NCBI GenBank assembly: GCA_020847695.1
Contig: JADLBP010000211.1
Location: 83,432-147,431, forward strand
Length of the DNA: 64,000 nucleotides
From: Planctomycetota bacterium
Lineage (GTDB): Bacteria; Planctomycetota; UBA1135; GCA-002686595
Direction: 5' to 3'
Shown: positions 45,645 to 55,330 of the stretch, one piece after another
Numbering within the stretch: the stretch's first letter is position 1
Layout: every line of letters starts with the position of its first letter
Translations under genes and position numbers: made by a program
The notes under the pieces: model-generated
What the model saw: the letters and a program-made list of their open reading frames with translations, nothing else
What the model was told of the DNA's origin: nothing
Database searches by the model: none

Positions 45645-45706
45645 TCCATCGCCCGGCCGCGGCAGCCGAAATGCCCTGCACCGGGCAGTCCCACCCCCTC
45701 GTTCGA

Positions 45707-47140
45707 ATGACCGTTTCGCCCCCCCGACACGCGCTGTTCTCCGCTTGCCTGGCGGCGATGCTCGGCGCGGGAGTCTTCAGCGGGTGCGCTGGCCCGCGGG
45801 ACGTCTCCGAGCCCGGTGAGAAGCCGGCACTGACCGCGGACGAGCTGCGCACCTTGCTCCAGCAGCACACGATCCAGCCGGTCAACGCGGTCGAAGGCGA
45901 CGACCCGAACGCGCCGATCGACCCGACGATGCAGGACTACGCCGACCCGGCGAAGGCGGCGGCGCTCGTCTCGGATCCGCAGGGGGCCGGCGCGGAGCCC
46001 GCCGCTCCGAAGCCGGCGCCCGAGCTGCCGGCGGAGAACCCGTACCTCGTCTTCGGCGAGCGCATCAAGGTCAACCCCGACGGGACGATCACCAAGCCGT
46101 TCCCGCTGCGCAACGGCACCGGCGAGAAGTTGCGGGACCTGATCGTCAACTACGGCAACTTCCCTTTGTGGACGGAGACTCTCGGGCCCGGTCCCTCGAC
46201 GCCGAACACGGTCAAGCTCGATCTGCTCGCGGGATGGGATGTCGAGCTCTACCAGGACCTGCGTGCGCCCGGCGCGGCGGCGACGCCCGCGCCGCTCGCG
46301 GACTGGCTCGTCGTGACCGCGGGTGCCGACCTGCTCTCGGAGGTCGAGGACTTCATCAACCTGTTCGCGGCGGGCGTGCCCCAGATCGAGATCGAGGCCA
46401 AGGTGGTCGAGATCGCGCTCTCGGACATCCTCGACGTCGGGATCAAGCCGGTCACCGGCAAGCCGATCTTCGACGCGCCGGGCTCGAACACGTTCGTTCG
46501 CGGGCTGGACTACACGCTGCCGAACGCCGCTGACGGCGTCGAAGCACTGTTGACGCTCGGCTCGATCCAGGATGGGCTCGCGTTCAACGCGATCATCGAA
46601 GCGGTCCAGGGCCGCCAAAACGTCTCGATCATCAACCAGCCCAAGATCGCGGTCCGCGAGGGCAGTCGAGCGGAGATCAGCTCGATCACCAGGGTTCCTT
46701 ACCTCGCGATCCAAGGCATCAACGCCACCGGTGGGTACGGCGCCAGCATCGCGTACCAAGAAGTCGGCGTGAAGCTGTACGTGATCCCGCGGGTGGTCGG
46801 GACGCAGACGGTCGCGCTCAACATCGACATCGAAGCGTCGCAGCAGACCGGCTCGGCGGTCGCGTTGGTCGCGTCGACCGGCGAGGAAGTCCAGACCCCG
46901 GTGCTCTCGACCCGCGCCGCGAAGACGATCGTCTACCTCCAACCGGGCCAGGCGGTGATCCTCGGCGGCTTGATCACAGAGCGAACCGTCGACCGCGTGA
47001 ACAAGGTCCCGTTGCTCGGCGACATCCCGATCCTCCAGTACCTGTTCCGATCGACGACGAAGAGCAAGGAGCAGACGAACGTGCTCTTCTTCATCCGTCC
47101 GCGGATCCTGCAGGGCGTTGACCTCCACCGGCAGTTCTGA
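45707..47140 (+). CDS. Type II/III secretion secretin (GspD-like lipoprotein)
   Basis: The 477-residue protein starts with a lipoprotein signal (lipobox FSGC) and an Ala/Pro-rich linker. Its second half is a secretin domain: QIEIEAKVVEIALSDILDVG, NVSIINQPKIAVREGSRAEI, KTIVYLQPGQAVILGGLI and VPLLGDIPILQYLFRS. Secretins form the outer-membrane channel of type II secretion and type IV pilus systems. It is shorter than classical GspD (about 650 residues), with at most one N-domain before the channel region. It is followed by a GspK-like gene, which supports a type II-like role. An upstream in-frame ATG at 45671 is a possible alternative start. Confidence 0.9.
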   Translation: MTVSPPRHALFSACLAAMLGAGVFSGCAGPRDVSEPGEKPALTADELRTLLQQHTIQPVNAVEGDDPNAPIDPTMQDYADPAKAAALVSDPQGAGAEPAAPKPAPELPAENPYLVFGERIKVNPDGTITKPFPLRNGTGEKLRDLIVNYGNFPLWTETLGPGPSTPNTVKLDLLAGWDVELYQDLRAPGAAATPAPLADWLVVTAGADLLSEVEDFINLFAAGVPQIEIEAKVVEIALSDILDVGIKPVTGKPIFDAPGSNTFVRGLDYTLPNAADGVEALLTLGSIQDGLAFNAIIEAVQGRQNVSIINQPKIAVREGSRAEISSITRVPYLAIQGINATGGYGASIAYQEVGVKLYVIPRVVGTQTVALNIDIEASQQTGSAVALVASTGEEVQTPVLSTRAAKTIVYLQPGQAVILGGLITERTVDRVNKVPLLGDIPILQYLFRSTTKSKEQTNVLFFIRPRILQGVDLHRQF

Positions 47141-47329
47141 GCGACCGGCCGGCGCGCGCTCTCTCGGCGGGTCCGCACGCGCTCGCCCGACCCGCGCCAG
47201 CCCGGCGCGTTCGCGCGAATTCCGCCTGCGTCGGGGCGCGAGCGTGGCGGGGTGCGGAAGGCAGGTCTAGACTCGCGGCTCGCCGCGCGCGTCGGGAAGA
47301 TCGGCCGACGCCGCGCGTCGACTGCCCCC

Positions 47330-48916
47330 ATGCAACCGCCGTCGTTCCGTTCGAAGCGCCGCGGCTCGGCGCTGTTGCTCGCGCTGCTCGTGCTGCTGAT
47401 CCTGCTCGCGATCATGGCGCAGCTCGTGTTCGGCACGAAGAGCGACGCGGACGTCGCGCGCAACGACATCGCGCTGACGACGATGGACCTGGCGATCGAG
47501 TCGTCGCTGCTCGAGGTGTTCGATCGGTTGAAGACCGACGGCGAGAGCGCGGGCTCCGGCGCCGGCTCGGGCGCGGCGCCGACCGACGCCGGCGCCGCCG
47601 CGACTCCGGGCGCGACCCCGAACCCGGCGGGAGGCGCCGGCGGCGAGCAACAGGGCTCGGTCGACTCGCACGAGGATCCGTGGGGGCGTCCGCAGCGCAC
47701 GACGATCAACGAGATCGAGCTGCGCGTCGTCGTGCAGGACGAGGACAGCAAGCTCAACGTCCTCGGCATGCTCGCGACGAATCAAGCCGAGGCGGAGAAG
47801 TGCTTCGACCGCGTTCAGCGCACGATCGACGCGTTCCGTGAAGGCACCGACTCCGACATCGATCCGTCGAGCGCGCGCACGATGACGGAGGCGATGCGCG
47901 ACTACATGAAGGACCGGTCGCGGCAGGTGTTGCCGAAGCCGCACCTGCTGTCGGACGACGAGAAGCTGCCGGACCAGGGGCTCGCGATCTCGCTCGACGA
48001 GTTCGCGGTGCTCGAACCGTTCGACGAGTCGATGTTCCGCGACTACCGCGAGCCCGACGGGCGGATCGTGCACTCGCTCGGTTCGTTCCTGACGACGTGG
48101 ACGTCGCTGTCCGCGGGCAGCACCGGAGGCGGCGGCGCGGGAGCCGCTGCGGCGCCGAGCGGCGGCGCGAACGATCCCGCCGCGGGCGGCGCGAACTCCG
48201 GAGGCCAAGCCGGCGAGGGCGGCGATCAGCCGCCGGGCGAGGGCGGTGAAGTCGGAGACGCCGGCGGCGACACCGGCGGCGCGAACTCCGGTCAAGCGGG
48301 CGATGCAGGCGGCGGCGCGCAGGGCGGCGCGAATCCCGGCGGGGGCCAAACCAGCGCGGCGAGCAAGTACGGCGTCGCCGTCAACGTCAACACCGCTCCA
48401 CCGGCGCTCTTGAAGTCGCTGATCGACGACCGCGACATCCCCAGTCGCTTCTGGGACAAGGTGATCGAGTATCGCAACCTCGAGGAAGAGCCCGAGGAGA
48501 CCGACACCAGCACCACCGCGTCGGAACCCGAGCCGGTGTACGACGAGTACGGCGAGGAAGTGATCCAGCGGCAGGTCTTCGATTCGCTCGACGAACTGCG
48601 CGAAGTGGACGGCTACGAGAACCTCGACGGCGCGGCGCGCGCGCAGCTCGATCAACTGCTGACGACCGAGAGCCAGGTCTTCACCATCCTGATCACCGCG
48701 CGCAAGTCGACGGGAATCGAGGATCCGACGCGCGGCGGCATGCGCGATCCCGAGGAGCGCGAAGACCTGATCGCGAACACGCTGACGCGCACGGTTCGCT
48801 GCGTCGTCTGGCGCCGGAAGTCGGGAGAGAACGTCTCGATCGTGCCGTTGGTGCGCTGGGAGGTCGTCGATTACATGCCTCTCGTCGTCGAGGACTTCCC
48901 CGACGATCGCCGCTGA
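47330..48916 (+). CDS. General secretion pathway protein K-like minor pseudopilin
   Basis: The 528-residue protein begins with a basic, Gly-containing prepilin leader (RSKRRGSALLLALLVLLILLAIMAQL), typical of GspK. The family block NEIELRVVVQDEDSKLNVLGML follows, with a C-terminal helix-hairpin-helix part (AVNVNTAPPALLKSLI). An unusual Gly/Ala/Asn-rich low-complexity insertion spans about residues 265-345, and a shorter one lies near 80-110. GspK caps the pseudopilus tip of type II secretion systems. The ATG at 47330 is favoured because it places the leader at the N-terminus. Its stop overlaps the hyuB start (TGATG). Confidence 0.85.
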   Translation: MQPPSFRSKRRGSALLLALLVLLILLAIMAQLVFGTKSDADVARNDIALTTMDLAIESSLLEVFDRLKTDGESAGSGAGSGAAPTDAGAAATPGATPNPAGGAGGEQQGSVDSHEDPWGRPQRTTINEIELRVVVQDEDSKLNVLGMLATNQAEAEKCFDRVQRTIDAFREGTDSDIDPSSARTMTEAMRDYMKDRSRQVLPKPHLLSDDEKLPDQGLAISLDEFAVLEPFDESMFRDYREPDGRIVHSLGSFLTTWTSLSAGSTGGGGAGAAAAPSGGANDPAAGGANSGGQAGEGGDQPPGEGGEVGDAGGDTGGANSGQAGDAGGGAQGGANPGGGQTSAASKYGVAVNVNTAPPALLKSLIDDRDIPSRFWDKVIEYRNLEEEPEETDTSTTASEPEPVYDEYGEEVIQRQVFDSLDELREVDGYENLDGAARAQLDQLLTTESQVFTILITARKSTGIEDPTRGGMRDPEEREDLIANTLTRTVRCVVWRRKSGENVSIVPLVRWEVVDYMPLVVEDFPDDRR

Positions 48917-50502
48917 TGGCTGCGCGGCGCGAGCGAGCGAATGGCGCGGTGCGCGCGGCGCGGCTGGAGGTCTTCGACCAGCTCTTCGCGTCGGTCGCGG
49001 AGGAGATGGGAGCGGCGCTCGCGCGCGCGGCGTTCTCGCCGAACATCAAGGAGCGCCGCGACTTCTCGTGCGCGCTGTTCGATGCGCGCGGCCGGATGGT
49101 CGCGCAGGCCGCGCACATCCCGATCCACCTCGGTTCGATCCCGGCGTGCGTCGCCGCGGCGCGCGAGGACGTCGAGATGCGGCCGGGCGACGCGGTCCTG
49201 CTCAACGATCCGTATCGCGGCGGCACGCACCTGCCGGACGTGACCTTGGTGTCGCCGATCTTCCTCTCGAACCAGCGCACGCCCGACTTCTACGCGGCGA
49301 ACCGCGCGCACCACGCCGACGTCGGCGGCGCGCATCCGGGCTCGATGGCGCCGGCTCACGACCTGCACGGCGAGGGGCTGGTGATCCCGCCGATCCGGTG
49401 GATCGTCGGCGGCGAGCCCGACCGCGCGCTCACGCGGCTGCTGCTCGCGAACATGCGCATCCCGCGCGAGCGCGAAGGCGATCTCTACGCGCAGTGGGCG
49501 GCGAACCGCACCGCGGAGCGCCGTCTCGGCGAGCTCGCGCGCGAGCTCCGGACCCGCGAGCTCGCGCGCGCGTGCGACGACCTGCGCGGTTGGACCGCGA
49601 ACCTGGCGCGGGCGTTCGTGCGTTCGCTGCCGCGGCGCGCGGTGAGCTTCGAGGACGTGCTCGAAGTCGGCGAGCGCGACGTCGCGTTGCGGGTCACGCT
49701 CGCGCGCCGCGGTGACGAGCTGGTCGTCGACTTCCGCGCGAGCGACGCGCAATCCGACGCGCCGATCAACACGCCGCGCGCGGTCGCGGTGTCGGCGGTG
49801 TTCTACGTGCTGCGGCTGTTGCTCGCGGAGCGCGCGCCGACCAACGACGGCCTGCTCGCGCCGGTGCGCATCTTGACGCGACCGAAGAGCCTGGGCGACG
49901 CGCGCTACCCGGCGCCGGTCGCCGCCGGCAACGTCGAGACGAGCCAGCGGTTGGTCGACGTGCTGCTCGGCGCGTTCGCGCGGCTGCTGCCGGGCCGGAT
50001 CCCCGCGGCGAGTTCGGGCACGATGAGCAACCTGAGCTTCGGCGGCGCGCGCGCCGACGGCGAAGGCTTCACGTACTACGAGACGATCGCCGGCGGCGCG
50101 GGCGCGTCGCGAGTCGGCGACGGCGCGAGCGGCGTCCACACGCACATGACCAACACGCGCAACACGCCGATCGAGGCATTCGAGCTCGGCTTCCCGGCGC
50201 GCGTGCTCTGGTACGCACTTCGACCGAACAGCGGCGGTTCCGGCGAGCAGCGCGGCGGCGACGGGCTCGTCAAGCGCGTGCACTTCCTGGCCCCCGTCCA
50301 GGCGGGTTGGATCGCCGATCGCTCGCGGCGCGGGCCGTGGGGGCTCGGCGGCGAGCGCGGGGCGACGAGCCGGGCGGCGCGCGTCGATCGCCGCGGCGGG
50401 GTGTCGGAGCTCGGCTCGAAGGTCTCGCTGGCGCTCGCCGCCGGCGAGGGGCTCGCGCTCGCGACGCCCGGCGGCGGCGGATTCGGCCGGCCGCGTCGGT
50501 AG
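48916..50502 (+). CDS. Hydantoinase B/oxoprolinase family protein (HyuB)
   Basis: The 528-residue protein matches HyuB: FDQLFASVAEEMGAALARAA near the start, ERRDFSCALFDARGRMVAQA, LGSIPACV, LNDPYRGGTHLPDVTLVSPI, HHADVGGAHPGSM, and a C-terminal GGGFGRP. In N-methylhydantoinases and acetone carboxylase-like systems HyuB works with an ATP-binding HyuA subunit. No hyuA is in the window. In some species A and B are fused, but this is B alone. Translation is coupled to gspK by a 1-base overlap, which is odd functionally and may only reflect compaction. Confidence 0.9.
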   Translation: MAARRERANGAVRAARLEVFDQLFASVAEEMGAALARAAFSPNIKERRDFSCALFDARGRMVAQAAHIPIHLGSIPACVAAAREDVEMRPGDAVLLNDPYRGGTHLPDVTLVSPIFLSNQRTPDFYAANRAHHADVGGAHPGSMAPAHDLHGEGLVIPPIRWIVGGEPDRALTRLLLANMRIPREREGDLYAQWAANRTAERRLGELARELRTRELARACDDLRGWTANLARAFVRSLPRRAVSFEDVLEVGERDVALRVTLARRGDELVVDFRASDAQSDAPINTPRAVAVSAVFYVLRLLLAERAPTNDGLLAPVRILTRPKSLGDARYPAPVAAGNVETSQRLVDVLLGAFARLLPGRIPAASSGTMSNLSFGGARADGEGFTYYETIAGGAGASRVGDGASGVHTHMTNTRNTPIEAFELGFPARVLWYALRPNSGGSGEQRGGDGLVKRVHFLAPVQAGWIADRSRRGPWGLGGERGATSRAARVDRRGGVSELGSKVSLALAAGEGLALATPGGGGFGRPRR

Positions 50503-50518
50503 GGCCCGCACGTTTTCC

Positions 50519-50547
50519 TTGTCGGGTGCCGGGTCGATCAGGACAAT
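50519..50547 (+). promoter_or_regulatory. purA promoter
   Basis: TTGTCG (50519-50524) and GACAAT (50542-50547) are separated by 17 bases, with a predicted leader of about 34 nt to purA. Confidence 0.5.
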
Positions 50548-50587
50548 CCGCGCCTTTGGCACGAGCCCCGACGAACGAGCGACACGC

Positions 50588-51895
50588 ATGCCCTCCTTGA
50601 GTGTTTTTGGTGCCCAGTGGGGTGACGAGGGCAAAGGCAAGATCATCGACCTGCTCGCGCGCGGCGCGGACGTGGTCGTTCGCTACCAGGGCGGCGCGAA
50701 CGCGGGCCACACCGTGGTCGTCGGCGGGACGAAGTACGTGATGCACCTGATCCCGTCCGGGATCCTGCATTCCGAGAAGGTCAACGTCATCGGCAACGGG
50801 GTCGCGCTCGACCCGCTCGCACTGTTCGCGGAGATCGACGAGCTCACCGGCCGCGGCGTGAAGATCGACGGCACCAACCTGCGGCTCTCTTCCGGCGCGC
50901 ACGTGATCTTCGAGCACCACCGGCGCATCGATCACGCCGCCGAGCGCTGGCGCGGCGTCGGGCGGATCGGCACCACCGGTCGCGGCATCGGGCCGTGCTA
51001 CGCCGACAAGGCGGCGCGCACCGGACTGCGGCTCGCGGATCTGCTCGAGCCCGAGCGTTGTCGCGTGCGGTTGACCGCCGCGCTCGCCGAGAAGAACGCG
51101 CTATTGCGCGACGTTCACGGCGAGGAGCCGCTCGATCTCGATCAACAGCTCTCGCGGTACATGGCGCTCGGCGAGCGCTTGAAGCCCTACGTCGGCGACA
51201 CGGGCGCCGAGGTGCGCGCGGCGTACCGCGAGGGCAAGCTGGTGCTGTTCGAAGGCGCGCAGGGCGCGATGCTCGACCTCGACCACGGCACGTACCCGTA
51301 CGTGACGTCGTCGAGCACCGGTACCGACGGCATCGCATCGGGCGCGGGTTTCCCGGCGCGCTGGATCGAGCGCGTGCTCGGCATCGCGAAGGCGTACTGC
51401 ACCCGCGTCGGCGAAGGGCCGTTCCCGTCCGAGGACAAGGGGCCCGAAGGCGACCGCATCCGCGAGCAAGGTCGCGAGTACGGCGCGACGACCGGACGGC
51501 CGCGGCGCTGCGGATGGTTCGACGCACCGCAGATGCGGTACACGCTCGAGCTCAACGGCGCCGACGGTTGGATCATGACCAACCTCGACGTGCTGTCGGG
51601 GTTCGAGCGCATCAAGGTCGGCGTCGGCTATCGGATGGGCGCGAAGCGCTACCGCGAATGGCCGGCTTCGTTGGCGTCGTTCGAGGGCCTGGAGGTCGAC
51701 TTCGAGGAACTCCAGGGCTGGACCGACGACATCACGGCCGTGCGCGAATACGCTGATCTACCGCGCGCAGCCCGCGAGTACGTCGAATGGGTCGAGGACC
51801 GCGTCGGCGTTCCGATCGTGATGCTCTCGGTCGGGCCCGAGCGCGACCAGATCATCCCGCGCCGCGACGCGCCCCAATTCCACGTCCTCGCCTGA
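50588..51895 (+). CDS. purA: Adenylosuccinate synthetase
   Basis: The 435-residue protein is a full-length PurA. It has the GTP-binding GAQWGDEGKGKIID start, GGANAGHTVVV, the GRGIGPCYADKAAR block, EGAQGAMLDLDHGTYPYVTS and GPEGDRIREQGREYGATTGR, RPRRCGWFD. It makes adenylosuccinate from IMP, aspartate and GTP in AMP synthesis in the cytoplasm. The ATG at 50588 is preferred over an upstream in-frame start because the family begins just before the GAQWGDEG loop. It is followed within 12 bases by uppS. Confidence 0.97.
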   Translation: MPSLSVFGAQWGDEGKGKIIDLLARGADVVVRYQGGANAGHTVVVGGTKYVMHLIPSGILHSEKVNVIGNGVALDPLALFAEIDELTGRGVKIDGTNLRLSSGAHVIFEHHRRIDHAAERWRGVGRIGTTGRGIGPCYADKAARTGLRLADLLEPERCRVRLTAALAEKNALLRDVHGEEPLDLDQQLSRYMALGERLKPYVGDTGAEVRAAYREGKLVLFEGAQGAMLDLDHGTYPYVTSSSTGTDGIASGAGFPARWIERVLGIAKAYCTRVGEGPFPSEDKGPEGDRIREQGREYGATTGRPRRCGWFDAPQMRYTLELNGADGWIMTNLDVLSGFERIKVGVGYRMGAKRYREWPASLASFEGLEVDFEELQGWTDDITAVREYADLPRAAREYVEWVEDRVGVPIVMLSVGPERDQIIPRRDAPQFHVLA

Positions 51896-51906
51896 ATCGC
51901 TGAGCC

Positions 51907-52701
51907 ATGGTCCCCCGTCCGCCTCGCACGATCGCGCGCCCGGATTTCGGCGGCTCGTTCCCCGAGCACATCGCGATCATCATGGACGGCAACGGGCGTT
52001 GGGCGGAGCAGCAGGGGCTGCGCCGCGTGCTCGGTCACCGCGAGGGCATCAACTCGGTGCGCGAGATCACGACCGAGTGCGCGCGGATGGGCGTCAAGTC
52101 GCTGACGCTCTACGCGTTCTCGGTCGAGAACTGGAAGCGGCCGCGGATGGAGGTGCGCTACCTGATGCGCCTGCTGCGACAGTTCCTGGTCGCCGAGCGC
52201 GGCACGCTGATGGACAACGGAGTGCGGCTGCGCGCGATCGGACGTCTCGACACGCTGCCGGACAACGCGCTGCGCGAGCTGCGCGCGACCGAGAACATGA
52301 CCGCGCAGAACGACGGGATGCTGCTGCGGCTCGCGCTTTCGTACGGTTCGCGCGCCGAGCTCGCCGATGCGCTGCGCGCCGCGATCGACGACGTCCGAAC
52401 GGGCCGCCTCGATCCGGCGACGATCGACGACGAGACGTTGCGTCGCTACCTGTACGACCCGACGACGCCCGATCCCGACCTCTTGATCCGCACGGCGGGG
52501 GAGAAGCGCATCTCCAACTTCCTCCTGTGGCAGATCTCGTACTCGGAGATCTACGTCGCGACGGAGTGCTGGCCGCAATTCCGCAAGGCGCAGTTGCTCG
52601 CCGCGATCGCCGACTACGCGCGCCGAGTGCGGAAGTTCGGCGGCTTGGTCGCCGACGCTCCGCCGCTCGAGCGCCGCGGCCGTCGCGGGATGGAAGCGTG
52701 A
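51907..52701 (+). CDS. uppS: Undecaprenyl diphosphate synthase (cis-prenyltransferase)
   Basis: The 264-residue protein carries the cis-prenyltransferase motifs: HIAIIMDGNGRWAEQQG with the catalytic Asp, HREGINSVREI, LTLYAFSVENWKRP, and the C-terminal DPDLLIRTAGEKRISNFLLW, with WPQFRKAQLLAAI. It makes the C55 carrier lipid for peptidoglycan and other wall polymers, which fits the mre operon in this window. The length is normal. It lies in a tight run purA-uppS-cdsA, and the uppS-cdsA pair is widely conserved. Confidence 0.97.
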   Translation: MVPRPPRTIARPDFGGSFPEHIAIIMDGNGRWAEQQGLRRVLGHREGINSVREITTECARMGVKSLTLYAFSVENWKRPRMEVRYLMRLLRQFLVAERGTLMDNGVRLRAIGRLDTLPDNALRELRATENMTAQNDGMLLRLALSYGSRAELADALRAAIDDVRTGRLDPATIDDETLRRYLYDPTTPDPDLLIRTAGEKRISNFLLWQISYSEIYVATECWPQFRKAQLLAAIADYARRVRKFGGLVADAPPLERRGRRGMEA

Positions 52702-52711
52702 TCCGCTCGCG

Positions 52712-53773
52712 ATGACCGCATCCAAGCGCGCCAAGGTCCTGCAGCGCACGTGGGTCGGCGGCTCGATCGCCGCGGCGTTGACGCTGACGCTCTACGGCGC
52801 CCACGCGGTCGGTAGCGGCTGGCCGATCTTGATCGCCGGCGCGGTCGTGACGCTGGTGTGCGTCTTCGAGCTCGGGCGCATGGGCCGTCTCGCGCAGCGC
52901 GACTTCGCGTGGGTGCTGACGCCGGCGGCGCTCGCCGTGATCCTCTCGACCGCCGACGCGACGCGCGCGTTCTACGGCGAGAGCGTCGCCGATCGCGAGC
53001 GCTGGCTCGGCTACTGGCAGGGCACGCTCGCATCCGAGTACCTGTGGGCGATCGTCGTCGCGGCGATCCTGCATGCGATCTACTCGACGCTGCGCCCGCT
53101 CGGGCGTTGGCGGCCGTGGCCGCAGCTCGCGGTGCTCGCGCTGGCGAGTGCGTGGCTCTGGCGGCTCTTCGTGCGCCCGAACGTGCCGCCCGAGGAGAAC
53201 TACCTGGTTTTCGCGGCCGCCGGTCTGGTCACGCTGCGTTCGCTCGCGCGCGGAGCGTATTGGCGCACGGATTTCCTGATCGCGGTCGGCCTCGCGGCGT
53301 GGGCGAGCGTTCCGTTGCCGGCGCTGACCAAGGTCTGGTACCTGTTCGGCGAGCAGGGGCTGATCGCGCTCGTGCTGCTCTCGAAGATCGGCGACATCGC
53401 GGGCTACTACGCGGGCAGCGCGATCGGAAAGCACCATCCGTTCAAGTCGATCAGCCCCGGCAAGACGACGGAGGGTTGCCTCGCGTCGCTGGTCGCGGGA
53501 ACGCTCGCCGGCATGGCGGTCGTCGGCACCGGACTCGTCCACTCGAGCTCGCTCGGATTGCTCGGCGGAGCGCTCGCCGGCGCGGCGATCAACGTCGCGG
53601 CGCAGGCGGGCGACCTATTCGAGAGCTGGGTCAAGCGCCGCGCGGGCGTGAAGGACGCGAGCACGTGGTTCGGTCCGTCGGGCGGGATGCTCGACCTCGT
53701 CGACAGCTTGCTTTTCTCCGTCCCGGTCGCGTTGTGGGTCTGGCCGCACGTTTTCGACCTCGCTCAGGTTTGA
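52712..53773 (+). CDS. cdsA: Phosphatidate cytidylyltransferase
   Basis: The 353-residue integral membrane protein has around eight helices and the CDP-DAG synthase signature near the C-terminus. SKIGDIAGYYAGSAIGKHHP and SPGKTTEG are followed by GDLFESWVKRRAGVKD and a GPSGGMLDLVDSLLFSVPV block. It converts phosphatidic acid and CTP to CDP-diacylglycerol in phospholipid synthesis. It follows uppS after 10 bases, a common pairing. It is slightly longer than the roughly 285-residue E. coli enzyme because of a larger N-terminal half. Confidence 0.95.
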   Translation: MTASKRAKVLQRTWVGGSIAAALTLTLYGAHAVGSGWPILIAGAVVTLVCVFELGRMGRLAQRDFAWVLTPAALAVILSTADATRAFYGESVADRERWLGYWQGTLASEYLWAIVVAAILHAIYSTLRPLGRWRPWPQLAVLALASAWLWRLFVRPNVPPEENYLVFAAAGLVTLRSLARGAYWRTDFLIAVGLAAWASVPLPALTKVWYLFGEQGLIALVLLSKIGDIAGYYAGSAIGKHHPFKSISPGKTTEGCLASLVAGTLAGMAVVGTGLVHSSSLGLLGGALAGAAINVAAQAGDLFESWVKRRAGVKDASTWFGPSGGMLDLVDSLLFSVPVALWVWPHVFDLAQV

Positions 53774-53847
53774 CAGATCGACCGCGCAGCGCGCATCGTT
53801 AGGCCTTCCCGCAAACCACCACGACGCACGAGCCCGGCACACACGCT

Positions 53848-54876
53848 TTGATCGAAGTCACGATTCCGCTGAAGAGCCACGAGGAAGCGATCCTCGTCCT
53901 GGGGCCGTACGATCGACACGCGAAGTTGCTCGAGCAGGCGCTCGCGATCGAGATCTACACGAAGAACGGCAACCTGCGGCTGCGCGGACCGGATCAGAAC
54001 GTCTTCGAAGCGCAGCGGCGCGTCGAGCACCTGCTCGGCAAGGTGCGCAAGGGTCGCGACGTCGATGCGCGCGACGCGGAGGTGATCCTGCTCGGCGCGT
54101 CGACTTCCGGCGCGCAGCCGTCGCCCGAGCGCTCCAACGGCGGCGTCGCGAACGCGGGCATGCATTCGGCGGCGCCGCGCTCGGCCAAGCTCGTGCGCGC
54201 GGGTCCGATCGCCGTCCGTCCGTTCGAAGGGCGCACGGAGCACCAGCGCAAGTACCTCGACGCGATCCAGAAGCGCTCGCTGACGTTCGGGCTCGGCACC
54301 GCGGGCACCGGCAAGACGTTCCTCGCGGTCGCGTCGGCGGTGCGTGCGCTGCGCAACGGCGACGTCAAGAAGCTCGTCGTCACCCGCCCGGTGGTCGAAG
54401 CCGGAGAGCACCTCGGTTTCTTGCCCGGCGACGTGGCGGCGAAGCTGAATCCGTACATGCGGCCGGTCTACGACGCGCTGTCCGAGCTGATCGACTTCGA
54501 GGACGTGCAACGCCTCGAGGAGCAGAACGTACTCGAGATCGCGCCGCTCGCGTACATGCGCGGTCGCACGCTCGCTCACGCCTTCGTGATCCTCGACGAA
54601 GGTCAGAACACGACCGTTCCGCAGATGAAGATGTTCCTCACCCGTTTGGGCGAGGGGTCGAAGATGGTCGTCACAGGCGACCCGACGCAGAGCGATCTGC
54701 CTCGTGGGACCCGCAGCGGGCTCCTCGACGCCGTCGCGCGCCTGCAAGGCTTCGCCGACATCGGCGTGGTCGAGTTCGACGTGCGCGACATCGTGCGCCA
54801 CCCCTTGGTCGAGCAGATCGTGCGCGCCTACGAGGCGCCCAATCGCGTTGGCGGCGCCCCGGAAGAAGCTCTGTAA
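53848..54876 (+). CDS. PhoH-family ATPase
   Basis: The 342-residue protein starts at TTG. Residues 1-75 form a small N-terminal KH-like domain. The PhoH P-loop domain follows with GTAGTGKTFLAVASAV, TRPVVEAGEHLGFLPGD, ILDEGQNTT (Walker B) and VVTGDPTQSDLP. PhoH proteins are RNA-associated ATPases usually encoded next to ybeY. Here ybeY overlaps its 3' end by 29 bases, so the pair is probably translated together. The membrane HD-hydrolase gene often found between them is absent. Confidence 0.94.
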   Translation: MIEVTIPLKSHEEAILVLGPYDRHAKLLEQALAIEIYTKNGNLRLRGPDQNVFEAQRRVEHLLGKVRKGRDVDARDAEVILLGASTSGAQPSPERSNGGVANAGMHSAAPRSAKLVRAGPIAVRPFEGRTEHQRKYLDAIQKRSLTFGLGTAGTGKTFLAVASAVRALRNGDVKKLVVTRPVVEAGEHLGFLPGDVAAKLNPYMRPVYDALSELIDFEDVQRLEEQNVLEIAPLAYMRGRTLAHAFVILDEGQNTTVPQMKMFLTRLGEGSKMVVTGDPTQSDLPRGTRSGLLDAVARLQGFADIGVVEFDVRDIVRHPLVEQIVRAYEAPNRVGGAPEEAL

Positions 54877-55330
54877 GCCCGCGCCGGCGCGGGTCGACAT
54901 CGCGTGGCGGGTCCGTCGCCGCCCGCTGACCGACGCGCGCGTGCGCAGGGCGGTGCGCGCGGCGGCCGCAGCCGGCGGGCGCGGGGCGGCGTGGTTCTCG
55001 GTCGTGTTCGTGTCCGACCGCGAGCTCGCTCGGTTGCACGCGACGTGGCTCGACGACCCGACGAACACCGACGTGATCACGTTCGACCTCGGCGACGAGC
55101 CGGGTGGGCCAGTGGGGGAGCTCTTCGTCAGCGTCGACCGCGCGCGCTCGGTCGCCGCCGAGCGGAACGGGTCCGAGGCGAGGGAACTCGCGCTCTACGT
55201 CGTGCACGGCGTGCTGCACCTCTGCGGTCACGACGATCATGCCGACGGTGCGCGGCGTCGGATGCGGCGCGCGGAGCGACGTGTGCTCGCCGAGCTCGGC
55301 TACGCGCACGAAGGCGAACTGTACTTCTGA
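54848..55330 (+). CDS. ybeY: Endoribonuclease YbeY
   Basis: The 160-residue protein has the UPF0054/YbeY motifs: LHATWLDDPTNTDVITFDLG, then GELFVSVDRA and the zinc-binding HGVLHLCGHDD at the C-terminal end. YbeY takes part in 16S rRNA 3'-end maturation and ribosome quality control. The TTG at 54848, with GAGG about 12 bases upstream, gives the usual family length. This start lies inside phoH in another frame. The last residues, GYAHEGELYF, are unremarkable. Confidence 0.93.
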   Translation: MAAPRKKLCKPAPARVDIAWRVRRRPLTDARVRRAVRAAAAAGGRGAAWFSVVFVSDRELARLHATWLDDPTNTDVITFDLGDEPGGPVGELFVSVDRARSVAAERNGSEARELALYVVHGVLHLCGHDDHADGARRRMRRAERRVLAELGYAHEGELYF

